The position numbers and the translations under genes are program-made. A model generated the notes under the pieces. That model saw only the letters and a list, made by a program, of their open reading frames with translations. It did not search any database and was not told where the DNA came from. A stretch of 64,000 nucleotides of DNA from Candidatus Saccharimonadota bacterium (GTDB lineage: Bacteria; Patescibacteriota; Saccharimonadia; Saccharimonadales; Saccharimonadaceae): contig JAFWBV010000001.1 in assembly GCA_017506895.1 (NCBI GenBank), positions 61,717 to 125,716 of the forward strand, given 5' to 3'. Within the stretch, counting starts at the first letter, position 1, and each line of letters starts with the position of its first letter. This document shows positions 16,824-25,368 of the stretch, piece by piece.

Positions 16824-17837
16824 TTATCGAAGACCTACCATCTCTTGTACTTCTTCTAGTTTTGCATTCGCCACTTTGTTGGCATATTTTTCCCCGTCTT
16901 TAAATAGGTCGAGCACTTGCTCATCAGTAATATCTGCAAGTTTCGATTGAAATTCTGAAAGCATAGCCGAAACATCACCTGCTACCTTCTTCTTTAAATC
17001 ACCGTAGCGCGTTTCACCTGCCCAAGTTGAAACCACATCTTGAAGTGGCACATCCATCACTAAAGCATCAATCAGAAGCAAGTTTGAAATTCCGGGCTGA
17101 TTAAACATATCAAATTTAATTTTTGCAAGCGAATCCGTTGTCGCAGACATAATCTTTTTAGCTGCCTTAGCCGGATTATCATCAAGCATAATTTTAGAAT
17201 TCTCCGAAGTAGTTGATTTGGACATCTTTTTCTCAGGGTTAAGTAAATCACGGATTCTAATACCATCTGAAAGACCCATAAATTTAACTTGATCAGCAGT
17301 TTTCAGTGGCACAGTGAAAATGTCTTTATTATATTTATGGTTAAAGCGCATCGCAAGATTACGGGTCAGTTCTATATGCTGGAATTGGTCTTCGCCAATC
17401 GGCACATATTCTGCAGAATATAACAAAATATCAGCCGCCATCAAAACCGGATAATCAAAAATACCGATATTGCATGACTCTCGGCCATCTGATTTTTCTT
17501 TATATTGAGTCATTCTAGACGCTTCGCCCATCGTGGCTACACAATTTAGTATCCAACAAAGCTCAGAATGAGCCGGCACATACGATTGTCGATAAATATG
17601 TACGTTATAGTTTGTTTTAAGACCAGCAGCAAGATAATATTTAATCGTACGAATAATGTTTTTTTGCAAATTACCATCAATATCCGCAATAATCGAATGT
17701 AAATCAGGAACAAAAATGTTTATATTCATATCTTCAGAGTGCTGGTTGGCTAGTCTTACCATTGGCAATAATGCACCCAAATAATTACCCAACGTGAGCT
17801 CAGAATTTGCTCTAATACCAGTTAAAATAGTCTTCAT
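16824..17837 (-). CDS. trpS: tryptophanyl-tRNA synthetase
   Basis: A 337-residue class Ic synthetase that charges tRNA-Trp. It has the HIGH-like TLGNYLG near the N terminus, a typical GEDQFQHIE segment and the KMSKS loop KKMSKST at about 202. Length is normal. TAAAAT at 17844-17849 ends six bases before the ATG, a leaderless promoter, and lies back to back with the tRNA-Ala promoter on the other strand. Confidence 0.96.
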   Translation of the reverse strand: MKTILTGIRANSELTLGNYLGALLPMVRLANQHSEDMNINIFVPDLHSIIADIDGNLQKNIIRTIKYYLAAGLKTNYNVHIYRQSYVPAHSELCWILNCVATMGEASRMTQYKEKSDGRESCNIGIFDYPVLMAADILLYSAEYVPIGEDQFQHIELTRNLAMRFNHKYNKDIFTVPLKTADQVKFMGLSDGIRIRDLLNPEKKMSKSTTSENSKIMLDDNPAKAAKKIMSATTDSLAKIKFDMFNQPGISNLLLIDALVMDVPLQDVVSTWAGETRYGDLKKKVAGDVSAMLSEFQSKLADITDEQVLDLFKDGEKYANKVANAKLEEVQEMVGLR

Positions 17838-17877
17838 ACTTTTATTTTATCATACATTATGATAAAATAAAGCTACT

Positions 17878-17953
17878 GGGGTGTTAGCTCATTTGGTAGA
17901 GCGCTTCCATGGCATGGAAGAGGTGAGGAGTTCGAGCCTCCTACACTCCACCA
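17878..17953 (+). tRNA. tRNA-Ala(GGC)
   Basis: A 76-base cloverleaf. The acceptor GGGGTGT pairs with ACACTCC through one G-T pair, the anticodon stem CTTCC/GGAAG encloses ATGGCAT (anticodon GGC), the T arm carries AGTTCGAGCCT, and CCA is encoded. The -10 TGATAAAAT lies just upstream. Confidence 0.93.
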
Positions 17954-17992
17954 GGAAATAAAGAAAGAGCCAAAGGCTCTTTATTTATTTCC
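17954..17992 (+). terminator. long terminator hairpin after tRNA-Ala
   Basis: Two 18-base arms (GGAAATAAAGAAAGAGCC and its complement with one mismatch) around an AAA loop start directly after the encoded CCA. Confidence 0.7.
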
Positions 17993-18034
17993 TGACGAAT
18001 ATAAGGAGACGCAAACTCCGCAGGAGTTCGTAAG

Positions 18035-18145
18035 CGGTAGGAGTCGAGCAAAAATCCCAAATTCATTTGGGATTTTTTGAGACGACGCCCCGCTAGAATA
18101 TTTTTCGCCTTGCGAAAAATATGACGCCTCCTACACTTCCAACCA
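18035..18145 (+). repeat. degenerate copy of the tRNA-Ala tail with hairpins
   Basis: GCCTCCTACACTTCCAACCA (about 18126-18145) copies the tRNA-Ala 3' end with two single-base insertions. GTAGGAG upstream (about 18037-18043) can pair with its CTCCTAC. Between them are a strong hairpin with a T run (18050-18078) and an ATATTTTTCGC/GCGAAAAATAT hairpin. The organisation resembles the array behind tRNA-Tyr. Confidence 0.55.
18050..18078 (+). terminator. second terminator downstream of tRNA-Ala
   Basis: AAAAATCCCAAAT, a TC loop, then ATTTGGGATTTTTT: a 12-bp stem ending in a T run. Confidence 0.7.
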
Positions 18146-18194
18146 CAAATGGCGTCAAGAGAAGAACAATAGGAACAAACGGAACAAACGGAAA

Positions 18195-19718
18195 CTAACT
18201 ACCTACTAAGCATCTCATAGTGTAACCGTGGAAGCGAGTGTCGCCGAAGGTCGGGTACACATACGAAGAATCCGCGTTTAGGTAGTACATAAAGCCACCA
18301 GAGAGGTAAGTAGAAGACCACCAGAAGCCCCAATTACCCTGATTGTACGCCGAGCTATTGAGGTAGCCGCCCGACAGAGGGGTAGATAAAGCGGTTTGGT
18401 AAGTAGTACCATTAAAGCGCAACAAGTTTTCATCAAGGGTGAGACCTAGAGCAGTACCTAGTGTATAGTATTCACCGCTACCTGTATGAGTGGTGCTATT
18501 ATATCCTCCACCGGTAGGGATACGCCAGTTGGCTGGACAAATATCCTGTGGAGCGTCTATATCAGTATTTGGAACATCTACACCTTGGCCCTGTGCATAA
18601 CAGTAGGTACTAGCAGATGCGGCACAGTAGTTATAATAGATACCCACCTTACCGCTACCTGCACCATAGCTGGTTACTACTGTATCTTTACTAGCATTAT
18701 TAATCATTGGCGCAGTATAGGAATTAAATCCGCTATCAACATCCGCTACTGCGGTAGAAGACCAACCTGCATTACTACCAGCATTACCACCATTTAGGAG
18801 ATTAGTGATAGCTTCTGCTGAAGCATTAGTATTACTTGCATTCATGTTTGCTGCAGTTGTAGGGTCTGTTGGATCTAGGGCTAGGTTATCTAACATCCAG
18901 CAGTTACCATCAGCTAGTCTAGCTACTTTGTATTGTTGGCTATCACGTTCGTCAGTAAGGGTATATACTTGCCCTACAGTTAAAGTACTATCACAGAAAG
19001 TTACTTCTTGCATGGTAGTTGCAGTGTTAATTGATTTTTGACCTGGCGCTGGAGCTGTAGCTGGATGGACTAGGGTATAGATAACCTTCCCAGAATAAGT
19101 ATCAGCTGGTTGGGTTTTAGAAATATAAGCTGCATAAGTAGAAGTAAGAGTTGCTCCTTCTGCTGACGAGCCTATGTCAGTGGATGTATTTCTATAAGCA
19201 ACTTTAGTATATTCATTTGGCACTGTATGATAATCATTGTATCCTGTAGTAATAGTAATTGGATAAGTAGGGGTAGGATTAGTCACTGCGCCTAGTTTCA
19301 TGGCCCAGTTAGATACATCAGGATTACCAGCCGTAGTAGCTGTACCAGTAACTATGGTTTGGTTAGTGCTCGCTCCTACTAGTTTATTACTATTTGTTCC
19401 ACCTATTTCATCGCCAGTATAACCAGCTGCATAAATAGCAAAGCCTGTATTATCGTTACAGAAAGCTTTAATAGTAGTAGTACCAATATTGCTTTCATAA
19501 GTACCGTTTTCTATGGTTTCATTATGAGTACCTTGCCCAGTGCCTGATAGAGTACAGGAGACTGGGACAGTAATATTAATGATGTCTACTACATCGTCAG
19601 CGGAAACAGAAGAACTAGAGAGTATTAGACTAGAAAGAAGCGAGACAGCAAAAAACGAACCTACAACTATATTAGCGATGTGCTTGGTGGTTATTTGTTC
19701 TTTATGATTTGTATTCAT
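18195..19718 (-). CDS. secreted FISUMP-domain surface protein
   Basis: 507 residues with a signal peptide (about 1-40), a Thr/Asn/Gly-rich beta-type domain (about 45-230) and a C-terminal domain (about 235-507). The last has the hallmarks of the Fibrobacter succinogenes major paralogous (FISUMP) family: DGNCWMLDNL, CPANWRIPTGGGY, WWSSTY and a terminal MRCL. The role is unknown; such proteins are exposed outside the cell. There is no C-terminal membrane helix or LPxTG motif, so attachment is unclear. A sortase gene lies just upstream on the same strand. The promoter contains an 8-bp G tract in its spacer, suggesting on/off switching. Confidence 0.8.
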   Translation of the reverse strand: MNTNHKEQITTKHIANIVVGSFFAVSLLSSLILSSSSVSADDVVDIINITVPVSCTLSGTGQGTHNETIENGTYESNIGTTTIKAFCNDNTGFAIYAAGYTGDEIGGTNSNKLVGASTNQTIVTGTATTAGNPDVSNWAMKLGAVTNPTPTYPITITTGYNDYHTVPNEYTKVAYRNTSTDIGSSAEGATLTSTYAAYISKTQPADTYSGKVIYTLVHPATAPAPGQKSINTATTMQEVTFCDSTLTVGQVYTLTDERDSQQYKVARLADGNCWMLDNLALDPTDPTTAANMNASNTNASAEAITNLLNGGNAGSNAGWSSTAVADVDSGFNSYTAPMINNASKDTVVTSYGAGSGKVGIYYNYCAASASTYCYAQGQGVDVPNTDIDAPQDICPANWRIPTGGGYNSTTHTGSGEYYTLGTALGLTLDENLLRFNGTTYQTALSTPLSGGYLNSSAYNQGNWGFWWSSTYLSGGFMYYLNADSSYVYPTFGDTRFHGYTMRCLVGS

Positions 19719-19741
19719 TGCATAACCCTTATCCTAATAAT

Positions 19742-19770
19742 ATTGTACCCCCCCCACATGGATTCTGCAA
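19742..19770 (-). promoter_or_regulatory. putative phase-variable promoter with G8 tract
   Basis: On the minus strand, TTGCAG (19765-19770) and TACAAT (19742-19747) are separated by 17 bp. The last eight spacer bases are all G (19748-19755), directly against the -10 box. Gain or loss of one G would shift the spacing away from 17. Confidence 0.65.
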
Positions 19771-19849
19771 GTCTAGACATATTTGGTTTTTGTGTTGTAA
19801 CTTTTTTTTAATCTTATCTTATCTAATTCATTAGATTCTTTATCATTTT

Positions 19850-20497
19850 TTAGTATTCGTTAGCAAAAATCACAAAACGGTGCGACGCATCGCCGTTACC
19901 ATAAGAAACACCGTAACAGGTCATCAAAGAAACCGAATACTGGACACCGTTACTTCGTGCTAAGGAAACATTTTTCATGTAACTACCAGAACCATTAAGC
20001 TGCAATAGACCTTTTTCGACATTTTTCTCAAAAATCATAGTCTTACTTACACGATAATTATGGGTGACACCATTATAGCTAATCGAGAAGACGTCTCCAA
20101 CTCCAAGATTAACAATACCGCCAAATACAGCACTAGTATTATGGCCATAATAAAAGTTATTGCCATATTTATTAACATGGTTACCTGCATTTACAGTAGT
20201 ATTTGCCACGTCAACAACAGGAATAGTACGTCCAGCAATGCTAATACTATTTGCTGCCATACCACCATAACCAGTTCTAGAATTACTATAAGAAACATAG
20301 TTATTTAATTTCGCATAATTTGAAGCAATAGGAGTGTTTTCAACACGTTCATGATTTAAAGTAATCTTTTCTTTTTCTGCAACATTATTAACGCTAAAAG
20401 CATCCACAATCTTGCTAGAAGGTTGAAATATGCCAATCAAAATAGAAATAGCAATTATGCTAACAGTAGCGACTAAAAATCTTTTGAAATTCATCAT
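19850..20497 (-). CDS. sortase family protein
   Basis: 215 residues: an N-terminal signal/anchor helix (about 5-24) and a sortase domain with the catalytic triad His119 (YYGHN), Cys194 (LMTCYG) and Arg207 (SHRFVIFA). Sortases cleave sorting signals and join proteins to the cell wall or to each other. The class cannot be assigned with confidence. It lies next to the FISUMP surface protein, a candidate client, although that protein lacks a classical sorting motif. A Shine-Dalgarno GGGAG precedes the ATG pair, and the promoter is canonical (TTGACT, 17 bp, TATAAT). Confidence 0.85.
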   Translation of the reverse strand: MMNFKRFLVATVSIIAISILIGIFQPSSKIVDAFSVNNVAEKEKITLNHERVENTPIASNYAKLNNYVSYSNSRTGYGGMAANSISIAGRTIPVVDVANTTVNAGNHVNKYGNNFYYGHNTSAVFGGIVNLGVGDVFSISYNGVTHNYRVSKTMIFEKNVEKGLLQLNGSGSYMKNVSLARSNGVQYSVSLMTCYGVSYGNGDASHRFVIFANEY

Positions 20498-20528
20498 AAT
20501 CTCCCATATATGACCAATTTATACCCTT

Positions 20529-20570
20529 ATTATACCATACTTTGTCGAATTAGTCAAGATATGATATAAT
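20529..20570. promoter_or_regulatory. interlocked divergent promoters
   Basis: Minus-strand TTGACT (20552-20557) and TATAAT (20529-20534) drive the sortase; plus-strand TTGTCG (20542-20547) and TATAAT (20565-20570) drive the HD-domain gene. Both spacers are 17 bp and each -35 lies inside the other promoter's spacer, so the two polymerases should exclude one another. Confidence 0.7.
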
Positions 20571-20611
20571 AAAAACATCGAGGGGAGTACATTTAAAAGG
20601 AGGGAATATTA

Positions 20612-21439
20612 TTGTTTGAGCAGGATGTTTTGTTTGAAGAAATCATGAAATGTGAACGTAGGTTACAGAACAAGACATGGTATTACCGTACAATGTCTGC
20701 AGACAAAATCAGAGACGACCTTCAGTATATTAAAAAATTTATCGTACCCGGTACCATCGCCCGCTCTTTTAACCACAAAAGATACAATAAACCAGAAATC
20801 GAAATTGTCCCCGAGTCAATAGCGGCACATGTATACGCCATGACAGCATTAGTAAACAAAGCGCTGGATTTTAATTACGGCGAAGAGTTTAAAACTACCA
20901 AAGACGGATATAGCAGAAGAGAGTTTTTAGAAGCAGTCATGCGGCATGATCTGCCCGAAAATGAAATCGGCGATATCCCCGATGATGGCAACCGTGATGA
21001 TAAGGCTCAGGGACGTTTAGAAAGAGTTTATTGGAAAAACCTTAGCCTTTACAACAAAGATAAGGTCTTTGAAGCCAAGGTTTACAAACTGCTTAAAGAA
21101 ACCCAGACAAAATCAAGTGAAGCTGGTCGGCTCATTCACGTTGCCGACAAAGCAATTGCTATTTTAAGAACGCTATACGAAGACAAATTAGGCATACCAG
21201 CCGAAATGGATATCGACTATGAATACGCATCGGCGCTCGACAAAAAAGCAATGGTCATGTGCGACAACATTAATAATAATAGATGTCGTGCCAGCGAAAT
21301 GTGGACTATCAGTTTCTTTAAGTTGAAAAACAACATTTTGTTCGATCGGACCGGCTATTTTACCGCTCTTATCGTAATGATGACGCTTGACGTCAACGGT
21401 AAATGGTACGATTGGCGCACTAAAGAGTATTTACTGTAA
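20612..21439 (+). CDS. HD-domain hydrolase, YfbR-like
   Basis: A 275-residue cytosolic protein with an HD-type metal site: ESIAAH (His about 73), RHDLPENEIGDIP (His112, Asp113) and a later HVADKA (Asp) motif. The arrangement resembles YfbR/YGK1-type nucleoside 5'-monophosphatases, but the protein is longer and the substrate is not proven. The TTG start is supported by AAAAGGAGGG just upstream; the leader is about 35-40 bases long. It lies upstream of thyA, so a role in deoxynucleotide balance is plausible, but a strong terminator (21464-21505) separates it from thyA. Confidence 0.7.
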   Translation: MFEQDVLFEEIMKCERRLQNKTWYYRTMSADKIRDDLQYIKKFIVPGTIARSFNHKRYNKPEIEIVPESIAAHVYAMTALVNKALDFNYGEEFKTTKDGYSRREFLEAVMRHDLPENEIGDIPDDGNRDDKAQGRLERVYWKNLSLYNKDKVFEAKVYKLLKETQTKSSEAGRLIHVADKAIAILRTLYEDKLGIPAEMDIDYEYASALDKKAMVMCDNINNNRCRASEMWTISFFKLKNNILFDRTGYFTALIVMMTLDVNGKWYDWRTKEYLL

Positions 21440-21463
21440 ATCTCATTCATCACCCCCTTGTTA

Positions 21464-21505
21464 CGCTCCGCAACCTAAACATTGTTTAGGAAGCGGAGCA
21501 TTTTT
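21464..21505 (+). terminator. terminator of the HD-domain gene
   Basis: GCTCCGC/GCGGAGC and CCTAAAC/GTTTAGG form a two-part stem followed by TTTTT. Confidence 0.85.
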
Positions 21506-21510
21506 CATGC

Positions 21511-21534
21511 TATAATGTCATAAAGGAGGCCAAA
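21511..21534 (+). promoter_or_regulatory. promoter and very short leader of thyA
   Basis: TGCTATAAT has TATAAT at 21511-21516. The predicted start, about seven bases later, falls at AAAGGAGG, so the mRNA would begin almost at the Shine-Dalgarno. Confidence 0.6.
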
Positions 21535-22500
21535 ATGAGCAAATTTGACGAGCAATACATTGATTTATGCCGTCGTATTCTTAAAAATGGGGAGACAATA
21601 ACCAATTACAAAAAAACCGATTCGCGCAAAGCATCCGCCACATCGGCCATTCCAGACCATACTGCACAAGCTAACTCTTCTGCTCGCACGATTCGATTGC
21701 CACATCAGATTCTCCAGTTTAATTTAAACGAAGAATTTCCAATCTTAACAAGTAAAAAAGTAGCATTTAAGACAGCAGTTCTCGAAATACTCTGGATTTA
21801 TCAAGTTGCGTCAAATGATGTTCGTTGGCTCAAAGAACGCAATATCAAAATATGGAACGAATGGGAAATCTCTGAGTCTGGTGAATATCAAGGACGTAAC
21901 ATCAACAAAATCTATGCTAAAAATCATCCAAATGAAAAAGAAGAAAACTTTGCGCATACAATTGGCACCGCCTATGGCTGGATTGTAAACAAATACCACC
22001 TAATCGAAAATCTAATTGAAACTCTACAAAAGAATCCTGGCAATCGCCGCATGGTTTTATCTTTATGGCAAAATGAATGGCTCGAAACTGCCGCACTTCC
22101 ATCTTGCGTCTGGAATACACAATGGAATCTCATAGACGGAAAACTTAATCTCTTAGTAACGTCTCGCTCATCTGATGTGCCGTTAGGACTACCATTTAAT
22201 GTAGTACAATATGCAACACTGTGCTATTTAATCGCTCAAGTAATTGGTGCAAAACCAGGCCAATTCACCTTTATCACAAACGATGCTCATATTTACGAAA
22301 ATCAAATTGCGGGTATTAAAGAGCAAATATCTCGTTATGAAAAAGCTATCAAAGAAAACACTCTTCCAAAACCACCAACATTATGGCTCAATCCAAAAAT
22401 CAAGGATTTCTATGATTTCGACAATTCATGCGATCTAAAAGATATCAAACTCGAAAACTATAACAATCTTGGCGTAATTAAAATGCCAGTTACGGAGTAA
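21535..22500 (+). CDS. thyA: thymidylate synthase
   Basis: A 321-residue ThyA that makes dTMP from dUMP using methylene-tetrahydrofolate. The catalytic Cys lies in LPSCVWN (about 191), followed by RSSDVPLGLPFNVVQYA, the phosphate- and folate-binding segment. The N-terminal Arg loop (ARTIRLPHQ) is longer than usual because of an inserted stretch (about 30-50). AAAGGAGG precedes the ATG. Its stop is one base from the folA start, so thyA, folA and glyA form one operon that closes the thymidylate cycle. Confidence 0.95.
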   Translation: MSKFDEQYIDLCRRILKNGETITNYKKTDSRKASATSAIPDHTAQANSSARTIRLPHQILQFNLNEEFPILTSKKVAFKTAVLEILWIYQVASNDVRWLKERNIKIWNEWEISESGEYQGRNINKIYAKNHPNEKEENFAHTIGTAYGWIVNKYHLIENLIETLQKNPGNRRMVLSLWQNEWLETAALPSCVWNTQWNLIDGKLNLLVTSRSSDVPLGLPFNVVQYATLCYLIAQVIGAKPGQFTFITNDAHIYENQIAGIKEQISRYEKAIKENTLPKPPTLWLNPKIKDFYDFDNSCDLKDIKLENYNNLGVIKMPVTE

Positions 22501-22501
22501 A

Positions 22502-22984
22502 ATGTTTAGTATAATTGCAGCAATAGGTAAAAATAACGAACTTGGCAAAGACAATAAACTAATTTTCAAAATTAAAGATGATATGACCTTTTTTAAAGAA
22601 AAGACATCTGGCCATAAAATTGTTATGGGGCATAAAACTTGGGATAGCCTGCCAGGTAAACTCAAAAATCGAGAAAACATAGTAATATCAAGGCACGATT
22701 TCCCTGGCCCAGATCAAATAATACACGATCTCGATGCTTTTATTCAGACAAATCAAAACACAGATGAAGAAATCTATATAATAGGGGGCGGGACTGTCTA
22801 CTTTCAATTCTTACCCTATGCGCAAAATATCTATTTGACCGAAATAAATCAGAGCGAAAAAGATGCAACCACCTTCTTCCCAGAATTCGATAAAACCAAG
22901 TATAATCAAACCTTAATCAAGAAAGGCTCCGAAAATGGACTAAATTACCAAATCATTCGATACACCGTTAAAAATCTTAAATAA
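22502..22984 (+). CDS. folA: dihydrofolate reductase
   Basis: 160 residues. Reduces dihydrofolate, the by-product of ThyA, with NADPH. It has the N-terminal IAAIGKNNELGKDNKL segment, the active-site acidic residue (DDM, about 27), the KIVMGHKTWDSL box and the late IIGGGTVYFQFLP glycine motif. The ATG lies two bases after the thyA stop and uses the GGAG inside its end. Length is typical. Confidence 0.95.
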   Translation: MFSIIAAIGKNNELGKDNKLIFKIKDDMTFFKEKTSGHKIVMGHKTWDSLPGKLKNRENIVISRHDFPGPDQIIHDLDAFIQTNQNTDEEIYIIGGGTVYFQFLPYAQNIYLTEINQSEKDATTFFPEFDKTKYNQTLIKKGSENGLNYQIIRYTVKNLK

Positions 22985-22992
22985 GGAGAAAT

Positions 22993-24363
22993 ATGAAAGA
23001 TTTAGTATTTGATTTAATTGAAAAAGAAAAAGTTCGCCAAAGTGAGGGATTAGAATTAATTCCAAGCGAAAATTATGTTAGTAAAGCCGTATTAGAAGCC
23101 ATGGGCTCCGTATTAACCAACAAATATTCCGAGGGCTATCCTAGCTTCGAAGGAACCACTGATTGGAGTGAAGCCGAGATAGCTGAAAAAGTCTTACCCA
23201 ATCATCGTTACTATGGCGGGCAAATCAATGTCGATCGCATCGAACGTCTCGCAATTTCCCGCGCCTGTAAACTGTTCAATGCCGACCACGCTAACGTTCA
23301 GCCTCATTCCGGTGCCAATGCTAATGAAGCAGTCTATTATGCGTGGCTTGAACCAGGCGATCAAGTACTTGCTATGAATCTAGGTCATGGAGGTCATTTG
23401 ACACACGGTTCGCCAGTCACTCGTTCTGCAAAAATCTATAAATTTATTCCTTATGGAACAACCAAAACCGGCGATATAGATTACGACGAAATGGAATCAC
23501 TCGCCTTAGAAAATGATATTAAATTAATACTAGTGGGATATTCAGCCTTCCCCAAGATTCCAGATTTTAAACGCGTAGCTGAAATCCGAAAAAAAGCCGA
23601 ACAGAAATGGGGACATGAAATATTGCTAATGGCAGATATGGCCCATGTTGCAGGCCTTATCGCTGCAGGAATTCACCCAAATCCACTGAACTTTGGTTTT
23701 AATGTGATGACAACAACCACACACAAAACCTTACGCGGTCCACGCGGTGGTCTGATCTTAACCAAGGGCAAAGTCGGCAGTCCAATCAAGAAAATTGAAA
23801 ACAAAAACCTAGAAAACATCCCGACAATTATTGATAAAGCTGTATTCCCAGGCACCCAAGGCGGTCCGTTGGAACACGTTATCGCAGCAAAAGCTGTAGC
23901 TTTCGGAGAAGCGCTCAAGCCAGATTTTAAAAAATATGCAGAAAACATTGTCAAAAACGCCAAAAAACTCGCCGAAGAGCTAAAAAAACGCGGATTCGTT
24001 CTTCAAGCAGATGGTACCGAGAATCATTTAATTCTGATTGATATGATGAAAAGCTTCGAAATTAATGGAAAATTCTACGAAAAAGCCATGGATAGAGTAG
24101 GGCTCAATCTAAACGCAAACGCACTTCCGGGCGATACTGGTGGAGCGTTTAAACCCAATGGTGTTCGTCTCGGAACACCAGCTATCACCACACGTGGTCT
24201 TAGCGAAAAAGAAATGATTAAATTAGCCGAATGGATGGAAAAAATTGCCAAAATCTGTCAAAAAGCCAAAGAAGAAAAATCTCTGGATAATTATAGTGAA
24301 GAGTTCTCAAAAATCAAATCTGAAGTTCAAACCCTAGCATTAAAGTTCCCACTACCAAATTAA
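22993..24363 (+). CDS. glyA: serine hydroxymethyltransferase
   Basis: A 456-residue PLP enzyme that converts serine and tetrahydrofolate to glycine and methylene-tetrahydrofolate, refilling the ThyA cofactor. It has EGLELIPSENY, NVQPHSGANAN, ADMAHVAGLI and the PLP-lysine motif TTTTHKTLRGPRGG. It is somewhat longer than the usual 415-420 residues. AAGGAGAAAT precedes the ATG, eight bases after folA. It is the last gene of the thymidylate/one-carbon operon. Confidence 0.96.
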   Translation: MKDLVFDLIEKEKVRQSEGLELIPSENYVSKAVLEAMGSVLTNKYSEGYPSFEGTTDWSEAEIAEKVLPNHRYYGGQINVDRIERLAISRACKLFNADHANVQPHSGANANEAVYYAWLEPGDQVLAMNLGHGGHLTHGSPVTRSAKIYKFIPYGTTKTGDIDYDEMESLALENDIKLILVGYSAFPKIPDFKRVAEIRKKAEQKWGHEILLMADMAHVAGLIAAGIHPNPLNFGFNVMTTTTHKTLRGPRGGLILTKGKVGSPIKKIENKNLENIPTIIDKAVFPGTQGGPLEHVIAAKAVAFGEALKPDFKKYAENIVKNAKKLAEELKKRGFVLQADGTENHLILIDMMKSFEINGKFYEKAMDRVGLNLNANALPGDTGGAFKPNGVRLGTPAITTRGLSEKEMIKLAEWMEKIAKICQKAKEEKSLDNYSEEFSKIKSEVQTLALKFPLPN

Positions 24364-24429
24364 TCAATAATCTTAAAAGAACTCAGCAATTGGACATTTA
24401 TAGCATAAAATATGTTATAATATGTCTAT

Positions 24430-24505
24430 GGGGTGTTAGCTCAGTTGATAGAGCGCCGCATTCGCATTGCGGAGGTCAGGAGTTTGAATCTCCTACACTC
24501 CACCA
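24430..24505 (+). tRNA. tRNA-Ala(CGC)
   Basis: A 76-base cloverleaf. The anticodon stem CCGCA/TGCGG encloses TTCGCAT (anticodon CGC), the T arm carries AGTTTGAATCT, and CCA is encoded. The acceptor matches tRNA-Ala(GGC). The -10 TGTTATAAT lies at about 24411-24419. Confidence 0.94.
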
Positions 24506-24516
24506 AAACTTTGAAC

Positions 24517-24546
24517 AAAAAAATAAGCCCCGTAGGGCTTATTTTT
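24517..24546. terminator. bidirectional terminator (tRNA-Ala / rpsI)
   Basis: AAAAATAAGCCC, a CGTA loop and GGGCTTATTTTT, placed between the plus-strand tRNA and the end of the long minus-strand ribosomal cluster. Confidence 0.85.
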
Positions 24547-24943
24547 AACGTTTCGAGAACTGTTCTTTCTTACGTGCAGAACGCAAACCATACTTTTTAC
24601 GTTCTTTCTCTCTAGGATCACGCGAAGTAAAACCAGCTTTTTTAAGCATTGGACGTAAATCAGGTGCATTAGTTACTAATGCTTTTGAAATAGCCAGCTT
24701 AATAGCATCAACTTGACCTGCTAAACCACCACCTTTAACTAAAATCGTAATATCATACTCTTTTTGTTTACCAGCAAGTGCTAATGGATCAGTGATTTCA
24801 GCTAAATAAGTCTTATTTCCCGAAAGATATTCGAGCGCAGGCTTATCATTAATTGTAATCTCGCCCTTCCCTGCATATAAACGAGCAGTCGCTGTAGCAG
24901 ACTTACGACGTCCTAGCCCATAAGTATATTTTTTAGCAACCAT
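24545..24943 (-). CDS. rpsI: 30S ribosomal protein uS9
   Basis: 132 residues with GRRKSATATARLY near the start and the conserved basic C terminus ending SKR, whose tail reaches the ribosomal P site. Its ATG overlaps the rplM stop by one base (TAATG). It is the last gene of the rpoB-to-rpsI cluster and is followed by a terminator. Confidence 0.97.
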   Translation of the reverse strand: MVAKKYTYGLGRRKSATATARLYAGKGEITINDKPALEYLSGNKTYLAEITDPLALAGKQKEYDITILVKGGGLAGQVDAIKLAISKALVTNAPDLRPMLKKAGFTSRDPREKERKKYGLRSARKKEQFSKR

Positions 24944-25368
24944 TATTTAATCTCCTTTGGGTTCTGCGCAGAATGAGCATGCTCAGCCGTATCAAATACG
25001 CGAAGTCTCTCAAGTCTATCAGCAGCTAATTTATTCTTAGGAAGCATACCTTTGACCGCTTCGCGAATAGCAAGAGCTGGGTCTTTTTCAATTACTTCCA
25101 TAAGCTTCAATTCTTTCAAACCACCCGGGAAACCACTATGACGATAGTATTTCTTTTGAATCATCTTATCACCGGTTATTTTTATATTCTTTGCATTGAT
25201 GACGACAACATAATCCCCGTTATCAATGTGTGGAGTATAAGTAACCTTACTTTTCCCCATAAGTTTATCAGCAATAATAACAGCCAACTTGCCGAGTGGC
25301 ATAGTAGAGGCATCAATTAGCCACCACTCACGCTTCACATCAGCGCCTTTTTGAGAATAAGTTTTCAT
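24943..25368 (-). CDS. rplM: 50S ribosomal protein uL13
   Basis: 141 residues with the family segments REWWLIDASTMPLGKLA, GDYVVVINAKNIKITGDK and AVKGMLPKNKL. Length is normal. Its start overlaps the rplQ stop by one base, and it is paired with rpsI as in most bacteria. Confidence 0.97.
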   Translation of the reverse strand: MKTYSQKGADVKREWWLIDASTMPLGKLAVIIADKLMGKSKVTYTPHIDNGDYVVVINAKNIKITGDKMIQKKYYRHSGFPGGLKELKLMEVIEKDPALAIREAVKGMLPKNKLAADRLERLRVFDTAEHAHSAQNPKEIK

